From: Bacteroidota bacterium
Lineage (GTDB): Bacteria; Bacteroidota; Bacteroidia; Chitinophagales; LD1
Direction of reading: 5' to 3'
NCBI GenBank assembly: GCA_018267365.1
Contig: JAFDYQ010000033.1
Span: forward strand, 1-50,143
DNA length: 50,143 bases
Position 1 is the first letter of the stretch; every line of letters starts with the position of its first letter. A program made the translations under genes and the position numbers. Below are positions 9,167 to 19,200 of the stretch, piece after piece. The notes beneath the pieces were generated by a model. The model was not told where the DNA came from. It worked only from the letters and a program-made list of their open reading frames with translations, and did no database searches.

Positions 9167-10279
9167 CTACTTCCCTCCGTGTATTTCGTTTCTGTGCTGA
9201 TAGATGAAGTCGTTCATCTCGCGCAGATAGCCATCCAGCTCACCGGCAGCCGTCTTCATCATCGGTGCCAAGGAACGCATTTCGGCTTCACTTGTTTTAT
9301 CTCTTTGCAGCACTTCTGCTATGCCCAGGATGTTTGCTGCAGGCCGCCTTACCTTATGTGATAGGGCAAAAAGCATCTCCTCCAGTGTATGTATGTACTG
9401 CTCTTTGCGCAGCTCGGCTTCTTTGCGATCAGTGATGTCCAGCGCTGTGCCTACCAGCTGCTGCGTGTCATTGCTTTCCAGTGTGTAGCGCAGCCATTTC
9501 TCTGTTCCTTTAGCAGTTCTTATGCGTATGTCAAACGACACAGCAGCATAGCCGGGCCGCATCGATTCTCTGGCCGCTACCAGCATACCCAGGTCATCTG
9601 CATGTATCATATCGCGCCAGCGTGGCAGATCCATAGGCGTATCCTGAGGGATGTCAAATATGCGGTACATCTCCGGAGACCAGTATATCTCGTCTTTCTT
9701 ATAGTCCACGTACCAGTGGCCTACGCCGGCTACTTTCTCTGCTACCAGCAGGCGGTTGAGTGCTTTAGCCGTTTTGTTATTGGCTGCTGCCAGGGCCAGC
9801 TGGCTGCGCATACGGTTTCTCCGTGCTTCAAACCGCTCCGTCACCTTGGCCGCCAGTATCTGTAGTATGCGGCCCTGCTCCGGGGTGAACTGCCTCGGCT
9901 GCTTATCTATCACGCACAGGGTGCCCAGTGCGTAGCCCTCATCCGTCACCAGTGGTGCACCTGCATAGAAACGTACATGCGGCTCACCGGTGGCCAGGGG
10001 ATTGGTTTTAAACCTGTCATCTGCCAGAGAGTCCGGCACTACAAATACCTCATCAGGTGCCTGTATAGCGTGGTAGCAGAAAGCCTGCTCTATAGGCGTC
10101 TCAGTGGCCCCCAGGCCCACCTTAGCCTTAAACCACTGCCGGTGCGAGTCCAAGAGGGAGATCAGCGAGATAGGCATGCCAAAAAAAACCGAGGCCAGCT
10201 CTACTATATCGTCAAACTCCCGCTCGGGCAATGTATCCAGCAGGTCATACTCGCGTAGTATTTCTACTCTCTTCTCCAT
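9167..10279 (-). CDS. GAF-PAS protein with a histidine-kinase-like DHp helix pair but no ATPase domain
   Basis: 370 residues. A GAF domain occupies about residues 20-150 ('FFGMPISLISLLDSHRQWFK', 'FYAGAPL', 'GTLCVIDKQPR'). A PAS fold follows at about 180-290 ('GVGHWYVD', 'IHADDL', 'GTALDITDRKEAE'). The C-terminus (about 295-365) is a DHp-like helical hairpin with an H-box resembling 'LSHKVRRPAANILG', H308 being the candidate phospho-histidine. No N, G1, F or G2 boxes follow; the protein ends at 370, so it cannot autophosphorylate by itself. It lies 48 nt after a CheY-like receiver on the same strand, which suggests a shared operon and a phosphorelay or scaffold role. It is intact, not truncated by a visible frameshift. 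Confidence 0.85.
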   Translation of the reverse strand: MEKRVEILREYDLLDTLPEREFDDIVELASVFFGMPISLISLLDSHRQWFKAKVGLGATETPIEQAFCYHAIQAPDEVFVVPDSLADDRFKTNPLATGEPHVRFYAGAPLVTDEGYALGTLCVIDKQPRQFTPEQGRILQILAAKVTERFEARRNRMRSQLALAAANNKTAKALNRLLVAEKVAGVGHWYVDYKKDEIYWSPEMYRIFDIPQDTPMDLPRWRDMIHADDLGMLVAARESMRPGYAAVSFDIRIRTAKGTEKWLRYTLESNDTQQLVGTALDITDRKEAELRKEQYIHTLEEMLFALSHKVRRPAANILGIAEVLQRDKTSEAEMRSLAPMMKTAAGELDGYLREMNDFIYQHRNEIHGGK

Positions 10280-10327
10280 ACTTATTTTGAAAGGATCATC
10301 ATATACCGTGTCCTGCCGGACAAAGTT

Positions 10328-10717
10328 TCACAGCTCGTCGCGTATGCGGATAAATTGTTCGCCCTCCAGCGGTTTTACAAGGTATCCCTTGACAAAAGGA
10401 TATTCCGCAGCCCTCTTTTTATCGCCATCCGCTATCGAGGAGCTGAGCATATAGATGGTGATCCGTCGCGGCAGGCGGTCTTGCAGCGCGGCATACTCAT
10501 CCAGAAACTGCCATCCGTCCATGCGGGGCATGTTGATGTCCAGCAGGATCAGGTCTGGCAGCGCCTCTGCATCAGTGAGGTGTGCGGTGAGGTGGTCTAT
10601 AGCCAGGTCGCCATCTGAGAAGGTCGTAATATCTGTCTCATCGTCTGCGTCTGCGATGAGAAATTTAGCCAGATGAGTATATGCCGGATCATCATCTACT
10701 ATCCATAGTTTGGTCAT
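10328..10717 (-). CDS. CheY-like single-domain response regulator
   Basis: 129 residues forming one receiver domain with no output domain. 'LWIVDDDPAY' provides the acidic pocket, 'PDLILLDINMPRMDGWQFL' the phospho-acceptor aspartate, 'MLSSS' the switch Ser/Thr region, and 'KGYLVKPL' the conserved Lys. The ATG at 10717 was chosen because 'MTKLWIVDDD' is the usual receiver beginning. The open frame reaches 10777 but that extension is not receiver-like. The gene precedes the GAF-PAS-DHp gene by 48 nt. A TAnnTTTG box at 10788-10795 lies about 70 nt upstream. Confidence 0.9.
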   Translation of the reverse strand: MTKLWIVDDDPAYTHLAKFLIADADDETDITTFSDGDLAIDHLTAHLTDAEALPDLILLDINMPRMDGWQFLDEYAALQDRLPRRITIYMLSSSIADGDKKRAAEYPFVKGYLVKPLEGEQFIRIRDEL

Positions 10718-10787
10718 GCTATCCCGGGTATGATGAATAAAAAAATCCGGTGAGTGGCCGGACATCACAGTGATCAAAACTATGAAC

Positions 10788-10795
10788 CAAAGTTA
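10788..10795 (-). promoter_or_regulatory. Putative -7 box of the receiver/GAF-PAS operon
   Basis: TAACTTTG on the minus strand matches TAnnTTTG exactly, about 70 nt upstream of the ATG at 10717. The -33 element is not obvious. Confidence 0.4.
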
Positions 10796-10897
10796 GCGAA
10801 TATCATAACTGGTAGGGAGTTCGGCAAAAGTTAAAAATCAAACCGCTAAAGACTAACTAATCTTACGCATCGTTTTGATGCCATATTTCAATAGCCC

Positions 10898-11731
10898 ATG
10901 GCCCCATTGATAGCGAAAAGAACAACCAACCTGCTGGTTCTACTACTCACAGTTGTGACTGCCAGTGCCGATGGTGATGAAATCAATATCCGCATTATTA
11001 AAAAGAGGCATCCCTACCTGGATCTGATAGGTGTGGACCAGACCCCTGATCAAGTACCCATGCTCGATTGGGATGCGACCTACCGTATCATCTTGCATGA
11101 TGTAGATCTCCGGTGGATACAGAGTGCCTCTTCCTCTACGGGTCGTATCTACCGCCAGGACAGCATGCTCACTATCCGTTTACCATATGTACAGCGGCGG
11201 TCGCTTGATTCATTCACTGTCACAGTCGCCTTGCGTGCTTCTGCCAGAGTAGATAGCTATACAGTATCGCGGCGCTTATATATCCGGCCCAATCAGAAAG
11301 TCTACATACCGCCACCCTGGCAGCGGCGGGGACTCTATCTGCGCTGGGGCGCAAGACGTGTCTGGTTCCATCCTGCTGTATACTATGGCTCTGCTATAGC
11401 CAGCTGGTCTATGATCAAAAGGCAAAACCTGGCAGACATAGCAGGTGAGAATATCAGCTATCAGAACTATGATAATACCGACACATCTCTGGCTGTCTTC
11501 GACTCTCTCTACATCACGATATACAACAGGCACCATACCTATCGCTATCACGTAGCAGGGTCCTCGCTACCCGCCGAGGCAGCCGATGTGATCCGGGCCT
11601 CGCGCCCAAGTGACAGTATGCGAGTCATCATGTACTATCTCGACAAGCAGTCCAATCAGGTCCGGCACAAAACACTCTACATTTCCCTGCATACCGGCCT
11701 CATCATATCGGGCTTCTATCATTGGGGTTGA
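10898..11731 (+). CDS. Hypothetical secreted protein
   Basis: 277 residues that I do not recognise. The N-terminus has a basic stretch followed by a hydrophobic core (LLVLLLTVVTASA) consistent with a Sec signal peptide. The remainder is rich in beta-forming and aromatic residues ('YRIILHDVDLRW', 'RRLYIRPNQKVYIPPPWQRR', 'YYLDKQSNQVRHKTLYISLH'), suggesting a periplasmic or surface beta protein. It precedes the PhoD-like phosphatase on the same strand. A promoter-like element for that gene lies over its last codons, so the two may be transcribed separately. Confidence 0.65.
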   Translation: MAPLIAKRTTNLLVLLLTVVTASADGDEINIRIIKKRHPYLDLIGVDQTPDQVPMLDWDATYRIILHDVDLRWIQSASSSTGRIYRQDSMLTIRLPYVQRRSLDSFTVTVALRASARVDSYTVSRRLYIRPNQKVYIPPPWQRRGLYLRWGARRVWFHPAVYYGSAIASWSMIKRQNLADIAGENISYQNYDNTDTSLAVFDSLYITIYNRHHTYRYHVAGSSLPAEAADVIRASRPSDSMRVIMYYLDKQSNQVRHKTLYISLHTGLIISGFYHWG

Positions 11732-11750
11732 CCGGCAAATCTTATTTTTG
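11722..11750 (+). promoter_or_regulatory. Putative promoter of the PhoD-like gene (-33 TTG, -7 TATTTTTG)
   Basis: TTG at 11722-11724 and TATTTTTG at 11743-11750 are separated by 18 nt, close to the Bacteroidota consensus. The -7 box ends only 4 nt before the preferred ATG at 11755, which would leave almost no 5' leader. Confidence 0.4.
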
Positions 11751-11754
11751 CGGC

Positions 11755-13281
11755 ATGCCTCTCTCCATACGGTCCGCATTATGCTTACTGCTATCCTTCT
11801 GCTACTTGAGCGCTGCTGCCCAGACGCATAGCCGTACCCTGCCAGACCGCATGTATGCCGATAGTGCCTACGCACCTTTTCTATTTGGCGTAGCATCGGG
11901 AGATCCCACCCGGACCAGTGTCATGATCTGGACACGCGCAGAGACCACCGAGCCTATACGCTGGGAGGTAGCTGCTGATAGTAATTTCTCCTTCACCGGA
12001 CGCACCGGTCAGACTTATTGCAGCCCTGACCACGACTATACTGTATCCGTAGATGTCAATGGATTGGAGCCGGGGCATCACTATTATTATCGTTTTATTT
12101 TTGGCGCTGACCGGGTGTCGCAGACAGGCCGCGCACTCACACTACCTGATGACTCTGTGAAACACCTCCGCCTCGCACTGGTCTCCTGCTCAGGTGCCTG
12201 GTCTGGCTACTTCAATGCCTATCGCCGCTTAGCGCAGCGCGATGATATAGACTACCTCGTGCATGTGGGTGACTATATTTATGACGATGTAGACCCTGAC
12301 GAGCACGTACGCATGCCCGACCCTGAGCCGCAAAATCCCTCTACCCTGGCCGAGTGGCGCGACCGCCATCTTTACTACCTGCTAGATCCTGACCTCCGGC
12401 TAGCTCGCCAAAATAAAACCTGGATAGCTGAGTGGGATAATCATGACAACCACTACAGCAATTTTGAGCACAATGCAGATGGCCTCACGGCCTTCTATGA
12501 GTACCTGCCTATACGCATGCCTGACACGATGCATCCTGAGTATATCTTTCGCCGCTTTCAGTTTGGTGGGCTGGCAGACCTCCACATGATAGATATGTAC
12601 CTCTTTCGCGGGCGGGAGGATTTTGCCGCAGGCCAAAAGTCTATCCTCGGCAATGTACAGGATGCATGGCTCAAGAAAAGCCTGACTCGATCTACCACCA
12701 CCTGGCACCTCCTGGGCAATCAGGAAATGCTAGGGAGCTGGCTGAGCAAAGGGATCCCAAAGTCTATGCACGCTCCCGGAGACGGTACTTACTTCAATCC
12801 GCAGGACTGGGATGGCTACGCTACAGATCGTCAGCGCTTCTATCACTACCTCGATACGGCACATATACATAACGTCGTCACACTGACCGGCGACCTGCAC
12901 ATGTCATTTATCATAGATCTCGCTCCTGACCCGCGCGACCGCCGCACCTACCATCGCCGCACAGGCCGCGGCTCACTGGGAGTAGAGGTACTCACACCGA
13001 GCATCTCTGCCGGCAATATGGACGAGGAGCACATACCCCGCTGTCTCATCCCCATCTTCCAGCGCCTGAGCCTCGACCTCAATCCGCACCACCGCTGGGT
13101 ACAATTTTGGAAACATGGCTATACCACCATAGATGTCACGCCGGAGCGCTGCGTGGCGCAGTTCTGCTATATGGATATCCTGCACTATTCCGACCGGGAG
13201 ACTTACAGCCGCCCTTTTGTCGTACGGCGTGGCGCAGATCATTGGGATAGAAAGAAATACAGGAAAAACGACTTCCGTTGA
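11755..13281 (+). CDS. PhoD-like alkaline phosphatase / phosphodiesterase, secreted
   Basis: 508 residues of the metallophosphatase PhoD family, which hydrolyses phosphomono- or diesters outside the cytoplasm using Ca/Fe ions. A signal peptide (MPLSIRSALCLLLSFCYLSA) precedes the PhoD N-terminal domain ('FLFGVASGDPT', 'VMIWTR', 'GLEPGHHYYYRF'). The catalytic domain shows 'LVHVGDYIYDD', 'EWDNHDN' (the WDDHE-type metal motif in variant form) and 'LTGDLHMS'. The frame is open from 11722, overlapping the previous gene, but the ATG at 11755 starts a clean signal peptide and lies just after a promoter-like box. The family is often induced by phosphate starvation; no Pho box was recognised here. Confidence 0.88.
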   Translation: MPLSIRSALCLLLSFCYLSAAAQTHSRTLPDRMYADSAYAPFLFGVASGDPTRTSVMIWTRAETTEPIRWEVAADSNFSFTGRTGQTYCSPDHDYTVSVDVNGLEPGHHYYYRFIFGADRVSQTGRALTLPDDSVKHLRLALVSCSGAWSGYFNAYRRLAQRDDIDYLVHVGDYIYDDVDPDEHVRMPDPEPQNPSTLAEWRDRHLYYLLDPDLRLARQNKTWIAEWDNHDNHYSNFEHNADGLTAFYEYLPIRMPDTMHPEYIFRRFQFGGLADLHMIDMYLFRGREDFAAGQKSILGNVQDAWLKKSLTRSTTTWHLLGNQEMLGSWLSKGIPKSMHAPGDGTYFNPQDWDGYATDRQRFYHYLDTAHIHNVVTLTGDLHMSFIIDLAPDPRDRRTYHRRTGRGSLGVEVLTPSISAGNMDEEHIPRCLIPIFQRLSLDLNPHHRWVQFWKHGYTTIDVTPERCVAQFCYMDILHYSDRETYSRPFVVRRGADHWDRKKYRKNDFR

Positions 13282-13414
13282 TTGTGATCACGTCATGATT
13301 TTCATCCCGATCTACTTCTTTATGAGATGATCAAAATGGGGTATGGAATAATTCTTGTGCCTGCACTCTGCGTGAAAAAAAATTATCTTACGACTCTAAA
13401 CTCAATCCAGCGCC

Positions 13415-15055
13415 ATGTCTCTCAGTCCTCTCGCAGGTCAGCCCGCCGCACAGCAGCCGCCCATAGATCTCGATAAACTCATAGCCGCCTACTACGATCA
13501 GAAGCCCGACCCCGCCGTCGCAGCGCAGAAGGTCATCTTTGGCACCTCCGGGCATCGCGGCTCCTCGCTCGATAGCTCATTCAATGAAAACCATATCCTG
13601 GCTATCACGCAGGCTATCTGTGACTATCGCGGCAAGCAAAATATCAATGGCCCACTCTACATCGGTATAGACACACATGCCCTCTCAGAGCCGGCCTACC
13701 GCACTGCACTGGAGGTGCTGGCCGCCAATGGCGTGGAGACTATGGTCGCCGCCGATGGCGAGTACACACCTACTCCTGTGATATCGCACGCCATACTGAT
13801 CTACAATCGCGGCCGCAAAGATGGACTCGCAGACGGTATCGTGATCACTCCCTCTCACAACCCTCCGCGCGATGGCGGCTTCAAGTACAACCCGCCCAAT
13901 GGCGGCCCCTCCTCTACCGAGGTCAGCAATATCATACAGGCACAGGCCAATGAATACCTGAAGGCCAATCTCAGCGGTGTGAAGCGCACCCCCTATGAGC
14001 AGGCCGCGAAAGCTGCTACCACGCATAGCTACGACTACAAGCCAAACTATATCTCAGACCTCACCTCTATCGTAAATCTTGAGGCTATCAGAAGCAGCGG
14101 TTTGCGCCTCGGCGCTGACCCGCTGGGTGGTGCCGGTGTGCACTACTGGCAGCCCATAGCAGAGCGCTACCGCCTGGATATGACCATCGTCAATACCAAG
14201 GTGGACAAGACGTTCAGCTTTATGACACTGGACTGGGATGGCCAGATACGTATGGATCCCAGTTCGCCATACGCCATGCGCAGCCTCATAGGCATGAAGG
14301 ATAAATTTGACATTTCCTTTGCCTGCGATACAGACCATGACCGCCATGGCATCGTGACGCGCAGTGCAGGCCTGCTCCCGCCCAATCATTACCTCGCGGT
14401 GATGATACAGTATCTGCTACAGCATCGCCCCGACTGGAAGCCATCTGCTGCCATCTCCAAAACACTCGTGAGCAGCCAGATGATAGACCGCGTAGTAAAG
14501 AAACTTGGCCGCAAGCTATACGAAGTACCTGTTGGTTTCAAATGGTTTGTAGACGGGCTGTATGATGGCTCGCTGTGCCTTGGCGGAGAAGAGAGCGCCG
14601 GAGCCATCTTCTCGCGTATGAATGGCGACGTATGGACCACAGACAAGGATGGCATCGTACCGGCGCTGCTCTCCGCAGAGATCATGGCCGTGACCGGCAA
14701 AGATCCCGGCGAGATATATAATGATCTGACGAAAGAGTTCGGCGAGTCTCACTATAGCAGAATAGAGGCTCCGGCCAATGCCGATCAGAAATCAAAGCTC
14801 TCCAAACTCGCTCCCTCGGCCATTACCACAAAGGAACTTGCAGGTGAAAAAATCACACAGATACTATCCAATGCGCCGGGCAATAATGCACCCATAGGTG
14901 GCATCAAGATAGAGAGTGAGCATGGCTGGTTTGCGGCACGACCATCTGGCACCGAGGATATCTACAAGATCTACGGAGAGAGCTTCAAAAGCGAAGCACA
15001 CCTCAAGCAGATACTCGATGAGGCGCAGACCATCGTGACCGCTGCGATCAGGTAA
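13415..15055 (+). CDS. pgm: Phosphoglucomutase (alpha-D-glucose-1-phosphate specific)
   Basis: 546 residues, full length for the E. coli Pgm type. It interconverts glucose-1-phosphate and glucose-6-phosphate, linking glycolysis with glycogen and sugar-nucleotide synthesis. The active-site serine lies in 'TPSHNPPRDGG' (S147). The Mg-binding loop 'DTDHDRHG' has D305, D307 and D309. The sugar-binding 'GEESAGA' and the phosphate-binding 'ARPSGTE' near the C-terminus are intact. The start gives the normal family beginning ('LAGQPA...LDKLIAAYY'). It converges on the PorP gene, with a bidirectional terminator between. Confidence 0.95.
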   Translation: MSLSPLAGQPAAQQPPIDLDKLIAAYYDQKPDPAVAAQKVIFGTSGHRGSSLDSSFNENHILAITQAICDYRGKQNINGPLYIGIDTHALSEPAYRTALEVLAANGVETMVAADGEYTPTPVISHAILIYNRGRKDGLADGIVITPSHNPPRDGGFKYNPPNGGPSSTEVSNIIQAQANEYLKANLSGVKRTPYEQAAKAATTHSYDYKPNYISDLTSIVNLEAIRSSGLRLGADPLGGAGVHYWQPIAERYRLDMTIVNTKVDKTFSFMTLDWDGQIRMDPSSPYAMRSLIGMKDKFDISFACDTDHDRHGIVTRSAGLLPPNHYLAVMIQYLLQHRPDWKPSAAISKTLVSSQMIDRVVKKLGRKLYEVPVGFKWFVDGLYDGSLCLGGEESAGAIFSRMNGDVWTTDKDGIVPALLSAEIMAVTGKDPGEIYNDLTKEFGESHYSRIEAPANADQKSKLSKLAPSAITTKELAGEKITQILSNAPGNNAPIGGIKIESEHGWFAARPSGTEDIYKIYGESFKSEAHLKQILDEAQTIVTAAIR

Positions 15056-15076
15056 ACACAAGCTATTGCACCAACT

Positions 15077-15100
15077 AAAAAAGGCCCATCGCGGGCCCTT
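15077..15100. terminator. Bidirectional terminator between pgm and the PorP/SprF gene
   Basis: Stem GGCCC/GGGCC (15083-15087 with 15093-15097) with a 5-nt loop. On the minus strand it is followed by six T (15077-15082). On the plus strand it is followed by CTTATTATTTT. Confidence 0.65.
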
Positions 15101-15167
15101 ATTATTTTCTCTTATACTTTTCTATTTGTTTAAACTATGGGCATTAGCGTCTCTGCAGCTCATTGCA

Positions 15168-16223
15168 TTACATCACCGGACAGACAAATGGCCTTGGCTT
15201 TCTCTTCAGGCAGCCTTGGTACATGATAGCCAGCTCGGGTGCACCGTATGTCTGTGAGCCAGGTGTCAGTTTAGACACGTTCACATCATAGCTGAAGCCT
15301 ATCGTCAGGCCTTTTATGTCGAGGCGTGTCTGCAGTATCACTGCATCCAGTGGCGCGCGAAACTGCGCACCTACGTAGAAGAAAGTCGTACTGGTGTTAT
15401 TGCCCAGCTTCATGCGCACCAGTGATCCGAAGTTATACTGCTGCGAAGGGCCCTGGAATAGGAGCATGAAGTTTGGCATGATCCACACCTTATCTCCCAC
15501 CATAAAAGAGCCGCCACCGTGAAAGGTAGTTTTGATGTACAATTTATCCCCTCCGCTATTGTTGTAGATGCCCGGTGAGTACCAGGAGATATTAGGCTGG
15601 TTCACATGATTGACAGCCAGGCCAAAGTACAGGTTATGCCGCTTTTGTTTGAAGCTGACGGAGTACAGCGCACCTACACCGGCGTCGATATAGATCATAT
15701 TGTTCCTGGCAAAACTTTCTTTAGGCAGGCTCGGATCGTATTTGCCTGTCACAGGGTCATATTGGTCATCGTAGGTAGACTTATTGGGATTAAATCCTCT
15801 GTGATTCACTCCTATCTGCAGGCCTACGGAGAGAGATGAGTTGCCCCGCCTGTCCAGCATAAAGTGGTAGGCAGCAGTGACATCACCGCGGTTCATGTTA
15901 TATCCCGTAGCGCCCGCTATATCAGACTGGATGGAGATACCTATTCCTGCAAAGCTTTGCACCTTGGTAGGCCTGCCTACTGACACATCTCCCGACGCGC
16001 CAAATGTCGTATACGTATTGCCACCGGATACAGTATTCCACTGCGTACGTGCATTCACTGCCACGCGATAGTCGCAGGCATTGAGGCCGGCCAGTGCGGG
16101 GTTCAGCTCCATCGGAGCATAGTTGTACTGAGAGAGGTGTGTATCCTGAGCTATGGATGGCAGGCTGCAGGCACCGATCATGCACACTGTATAGCCTATT
16201 TTATTCAATATCCTTTGTAGCAT
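15168..16223 (-). CDS. PorP/SprF family type IX secretion outer-membrane protein
   Basis: 351 residues. A signal peptide is followed by the family hallmark 'HLSQYNYAPMELNPALAG', then alternating beta segments and the C-terminal '...GFSYDVNVSKLTPGSQ...GAPELAIMY', typical of PorP/SprF. In Flavobacterium, SprF is needed to place the adhesin SprB on the surface, and PorP is part of the type IX machinery in Porphyromonas. The gene begins 10 nt after the stop of the 1947-aa adhesin. A GGAG sequence lies 7 nt before the ATG, an unusually clear ribosome site for this group. Together they form an adhesin-SprF cassette in which this protein probably serves the upstream adhesin. Confidence 0.92.
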   Translation of the reverse strand: MLQRILNKIGYTVCMIGACSLPSIAQDTHLSQYNYAPMELNPALAGLNACDYRVAVNARTQWNTVSGGNTYTTFGASGDVSVGRPTKVQSFAGIGISIQSDIAGATGYNMNRGDVTAAYHFMLDRRGNSSLSVGLQIGVNHRGFNPNKSTYDDQYDPVTGKYDPSLPKESFARNNMIYIDAGVGALYSVSFKQKRHNLYFGLAVNHVNQPNISWYSPGIYNNSGGDKLYIKTTFHGGGSFMVGDKVWIMPNFMLLFQGPSQQYNFGSLVRMKLGNNTSTTFFYVGAQFRAPLDAVILQTRLDIKGLTIGFSYDVNVSKLTPGSQTYGAPELAIMYQGCLKRKPRPFVCPVM

Positions 16224-16233
16224 ATTTATCTCC

Positions 16234-19200
16234 TTATCTGATCAGGGTTACGTTACCCTTGCCCGAGATAGTCTGACCTGTGGTACACACTACCTCAAAT
16301 ACATAAACAAAGACACCCGAATTTTCCGGCCTGGCCTTATCATTGTGTTTGCCGCCATTCCATGCTGCATCCTCAGGCGTATCGGCGTTGGATATATCAT
16401 GTACCAGGTTGCCCCAGCGGTCATAGATGCGGAAGTAGTTGACCTTAGTGATACCCTGGCCACGTATGCGGAAGACATCATTGTTGCCATCTGCATTAGG
16501 AGTAAATGTGTTAGGGATATAGATCAGTGAGTTGTCGCATGATGTGATGACCGTCACCGTCACACTGGCTCTGTTAGAGCAGGTTACACCATTCTTGCTA
16601 TAGAAGATGGTGGCATTGTATGTGGTGGTCTGATGTGGCCTGGCTATAGGGTTGCGGCAGGTGCGGCAGCTCAGAGTGCTGTCCGGGTCCCATACGATAC
16701 TATCTATCGTACCCTTCACTGTAGAGCTCACATCAGAGCTCAGGCCCAGCACGATGTTTTCCGGATTGGCTGAGGCCTCTACCGGCACAGAGTCTATCAC
16801 ATATACCGTCACCGTGTCCACCTTTGGTGTACAGTGGCCGTAGTAGATATTCACCAGATACTGCATAGGCTGGCGCGGTGTGATCACTACATCCGTGCTG
16901 TTAGGATTATCTATATAGGAGGGTGGTATCCACCGCACTGATCCGAAGAGGCCACTGACGTGAAATCCTACGGAATATCCCAGGCATATGGTGGTGTCCT
17001 GATTGGGGTCTATAGTAGCCACAGGCTCTGCTATGATAATGATGTCATTGCAGGCATCTGGGCTCTGGCAGCCATAGATATCCTCTACAGACAGGCACAC
17101 ATGATACTGCTGAGGTGTCATAAAGGTGCGGTGTATCACTGCTGAGTCATCAGGTTGTGTTACTCCATTGATAGTCCAGTGATAGTGGCCGATAGCCCCA
17201 TCTCCTATCGTCCAGTTGCCCGTTATAGTATTCGGGCGATTTATACAGTTAGTATCCGCGGCCAGCGAGGCTGATGGTATGCGGTGCACTGTCACACTCT
17301 GACGTGCGGTATCTGTACAGCCGTTCACATCAGTCTGTACCAGCATCACACTGTAGGTACCTGCTATACTATAGGTGTATGTATCTGGCGATGTGGTAAA
17401 CTCCGGCGTACCGTCTGACTGCATATCTATGCCAAATGCCGCCAGCGGCGCTGAGATGCCGGCAGTAGAGTTATTGGTCACAGTCACAGGTGTGCCGAGG
17501 CAGGCCGAGGCAGGTGTCACACTCAGCGCAGCGTGTGGTTTATCTCCCAGTGTCAGACTATTGTAGACCGTGTCCCTGCAGCCCAGTGCACTGATCAGTA
17601 CCAGTGTATCCTGATAGGTGCCCGGTGTGAAGTAGCTGTGCGAAACAGTCTGACCTGAGCCCGTACTACCATCGCCAAACGACCAGAGATATGATGATAC
17701 GGTACTATGAGTCACCTGCGCAGTAGCGGTAAATTGGGTCGTCTCTCCGAGGCACAGCCCCGTAGCGCTGCTACTACCGGTGATAGTGGACACGTATACA
17801 TGCACAGTGTCATAGGTATAGCAGCGCGGCACATCTCCCGCCCGTACCACATAGAGTGTATCCATCTGTGGCGTCACTACCGGCGCAGCATTATTGGTTG
17901 TATCGATATTATAGTTTGTCTCCCAGTGGAGTGGCGGTGAGCCGCTGGCAGAGAGCGTAGCAGAGCTGCCCAGGCAGATGGTCTGGTCCGGGCCCACATT
18001 CAAAGTAGCTATCGGCTTTATTACTATATTCTGATAGGCGGTGTCTGAGCAGCCATAGCCATCTGTGATAGTCAGTGAGGCCACATAGTTGCCGCCTACT
18101 GTATAGTTGTATGAGGTATCCAGGTACGTATTGATCACCGTATTATTGTAGCCTATATTCCATTGTCCGCTCACTATAGCGGTACTGTCATCCACCGTAC
18201 TGGAGTCTCTGAATTGCAACAGTAACGGTACGCACCCTATCGTATCATCCATCACTAGCCTGGCTACCGGCGGTGCCTGCACATGCACATGTTTGGTCAG
18301 GCTGCCGGTACAGCCCAGATTGGTCCTTACAGAGAGTGTCACATTATAGTCGCCCGGCACGGCGTAGGTATGGCACGGGTTGGGCGTAGAGTCTGCCGGT
18401 GTACCATCGCCAAAATCCCACGCTCTCTGCACCGTATAAGAATAGATAGAGTTGTAAGTGGTCAGTTTAGTAAAGCAAATGGTATTGCTACCACAGGCCT
18501 GGAAGGTATCGGCAAAATCTACTGTAGGCGTATCTATGACCACCGGGATGGAGTCTCCTGTAGGATCTTCCAGGGTATATAGCTGGCGGCAGTTAGTATC
18601 CGGCAGCTGCCAGGACTGTACATACGGTCGGTACACATTGATATTGCAGTAGGTGATGGTCACCGTATCCAGCGTCGGATTGGCCATCGTACCTCGCGGT
18701 ATAGACATATTTATAAAGGATGGATTGCCGTTATCGGACTGGATCACTAGTGAGTCGGCATCATAAGAGCTGAGGAAAAGGCGTACCGGTGTGCAGCCAC
18801 AGCCACCGACCTTCTCTGATGTCATATGGACTACAGGGCCTCTTGCATGGATAGTATACCGCCTTGACGTATCAGTACATCCATGGCACGACTCTACTAT
18901 ATGAGTGATCGTATAGGTGCCTGGACGATAGTAGATGTGGGCAGGGCTCCGCGTCGTATCTGTATGGCTGCCGTCGCCAAAGTCCCAGAAATAAGAGCAG
19001 ATATCATACCGCGAGGTATCGATCAGAGGGTTAATGATGATTTTCGGACAGGCATTGGCAGTATCCTGAAGGTTTCGGAAGGTGTAGTCAGCCTCGGGAT
19101 TCTTCACCAGTATAGATTTGCATATCGTATCCCTGCATATATTATACCGGTCTATAGCTACCAGACACACGTTGCCCGAGCCCTCATTAGCAAACTGGCA

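Noticed and set aside
13284..13303. Crp-like site (TGTGATCACGTCA) after the PhoD-like gene
   Set aside because: Only one half-site matches well and spacing is wrong; it lies downstream of a gene and no regulator context supports it.
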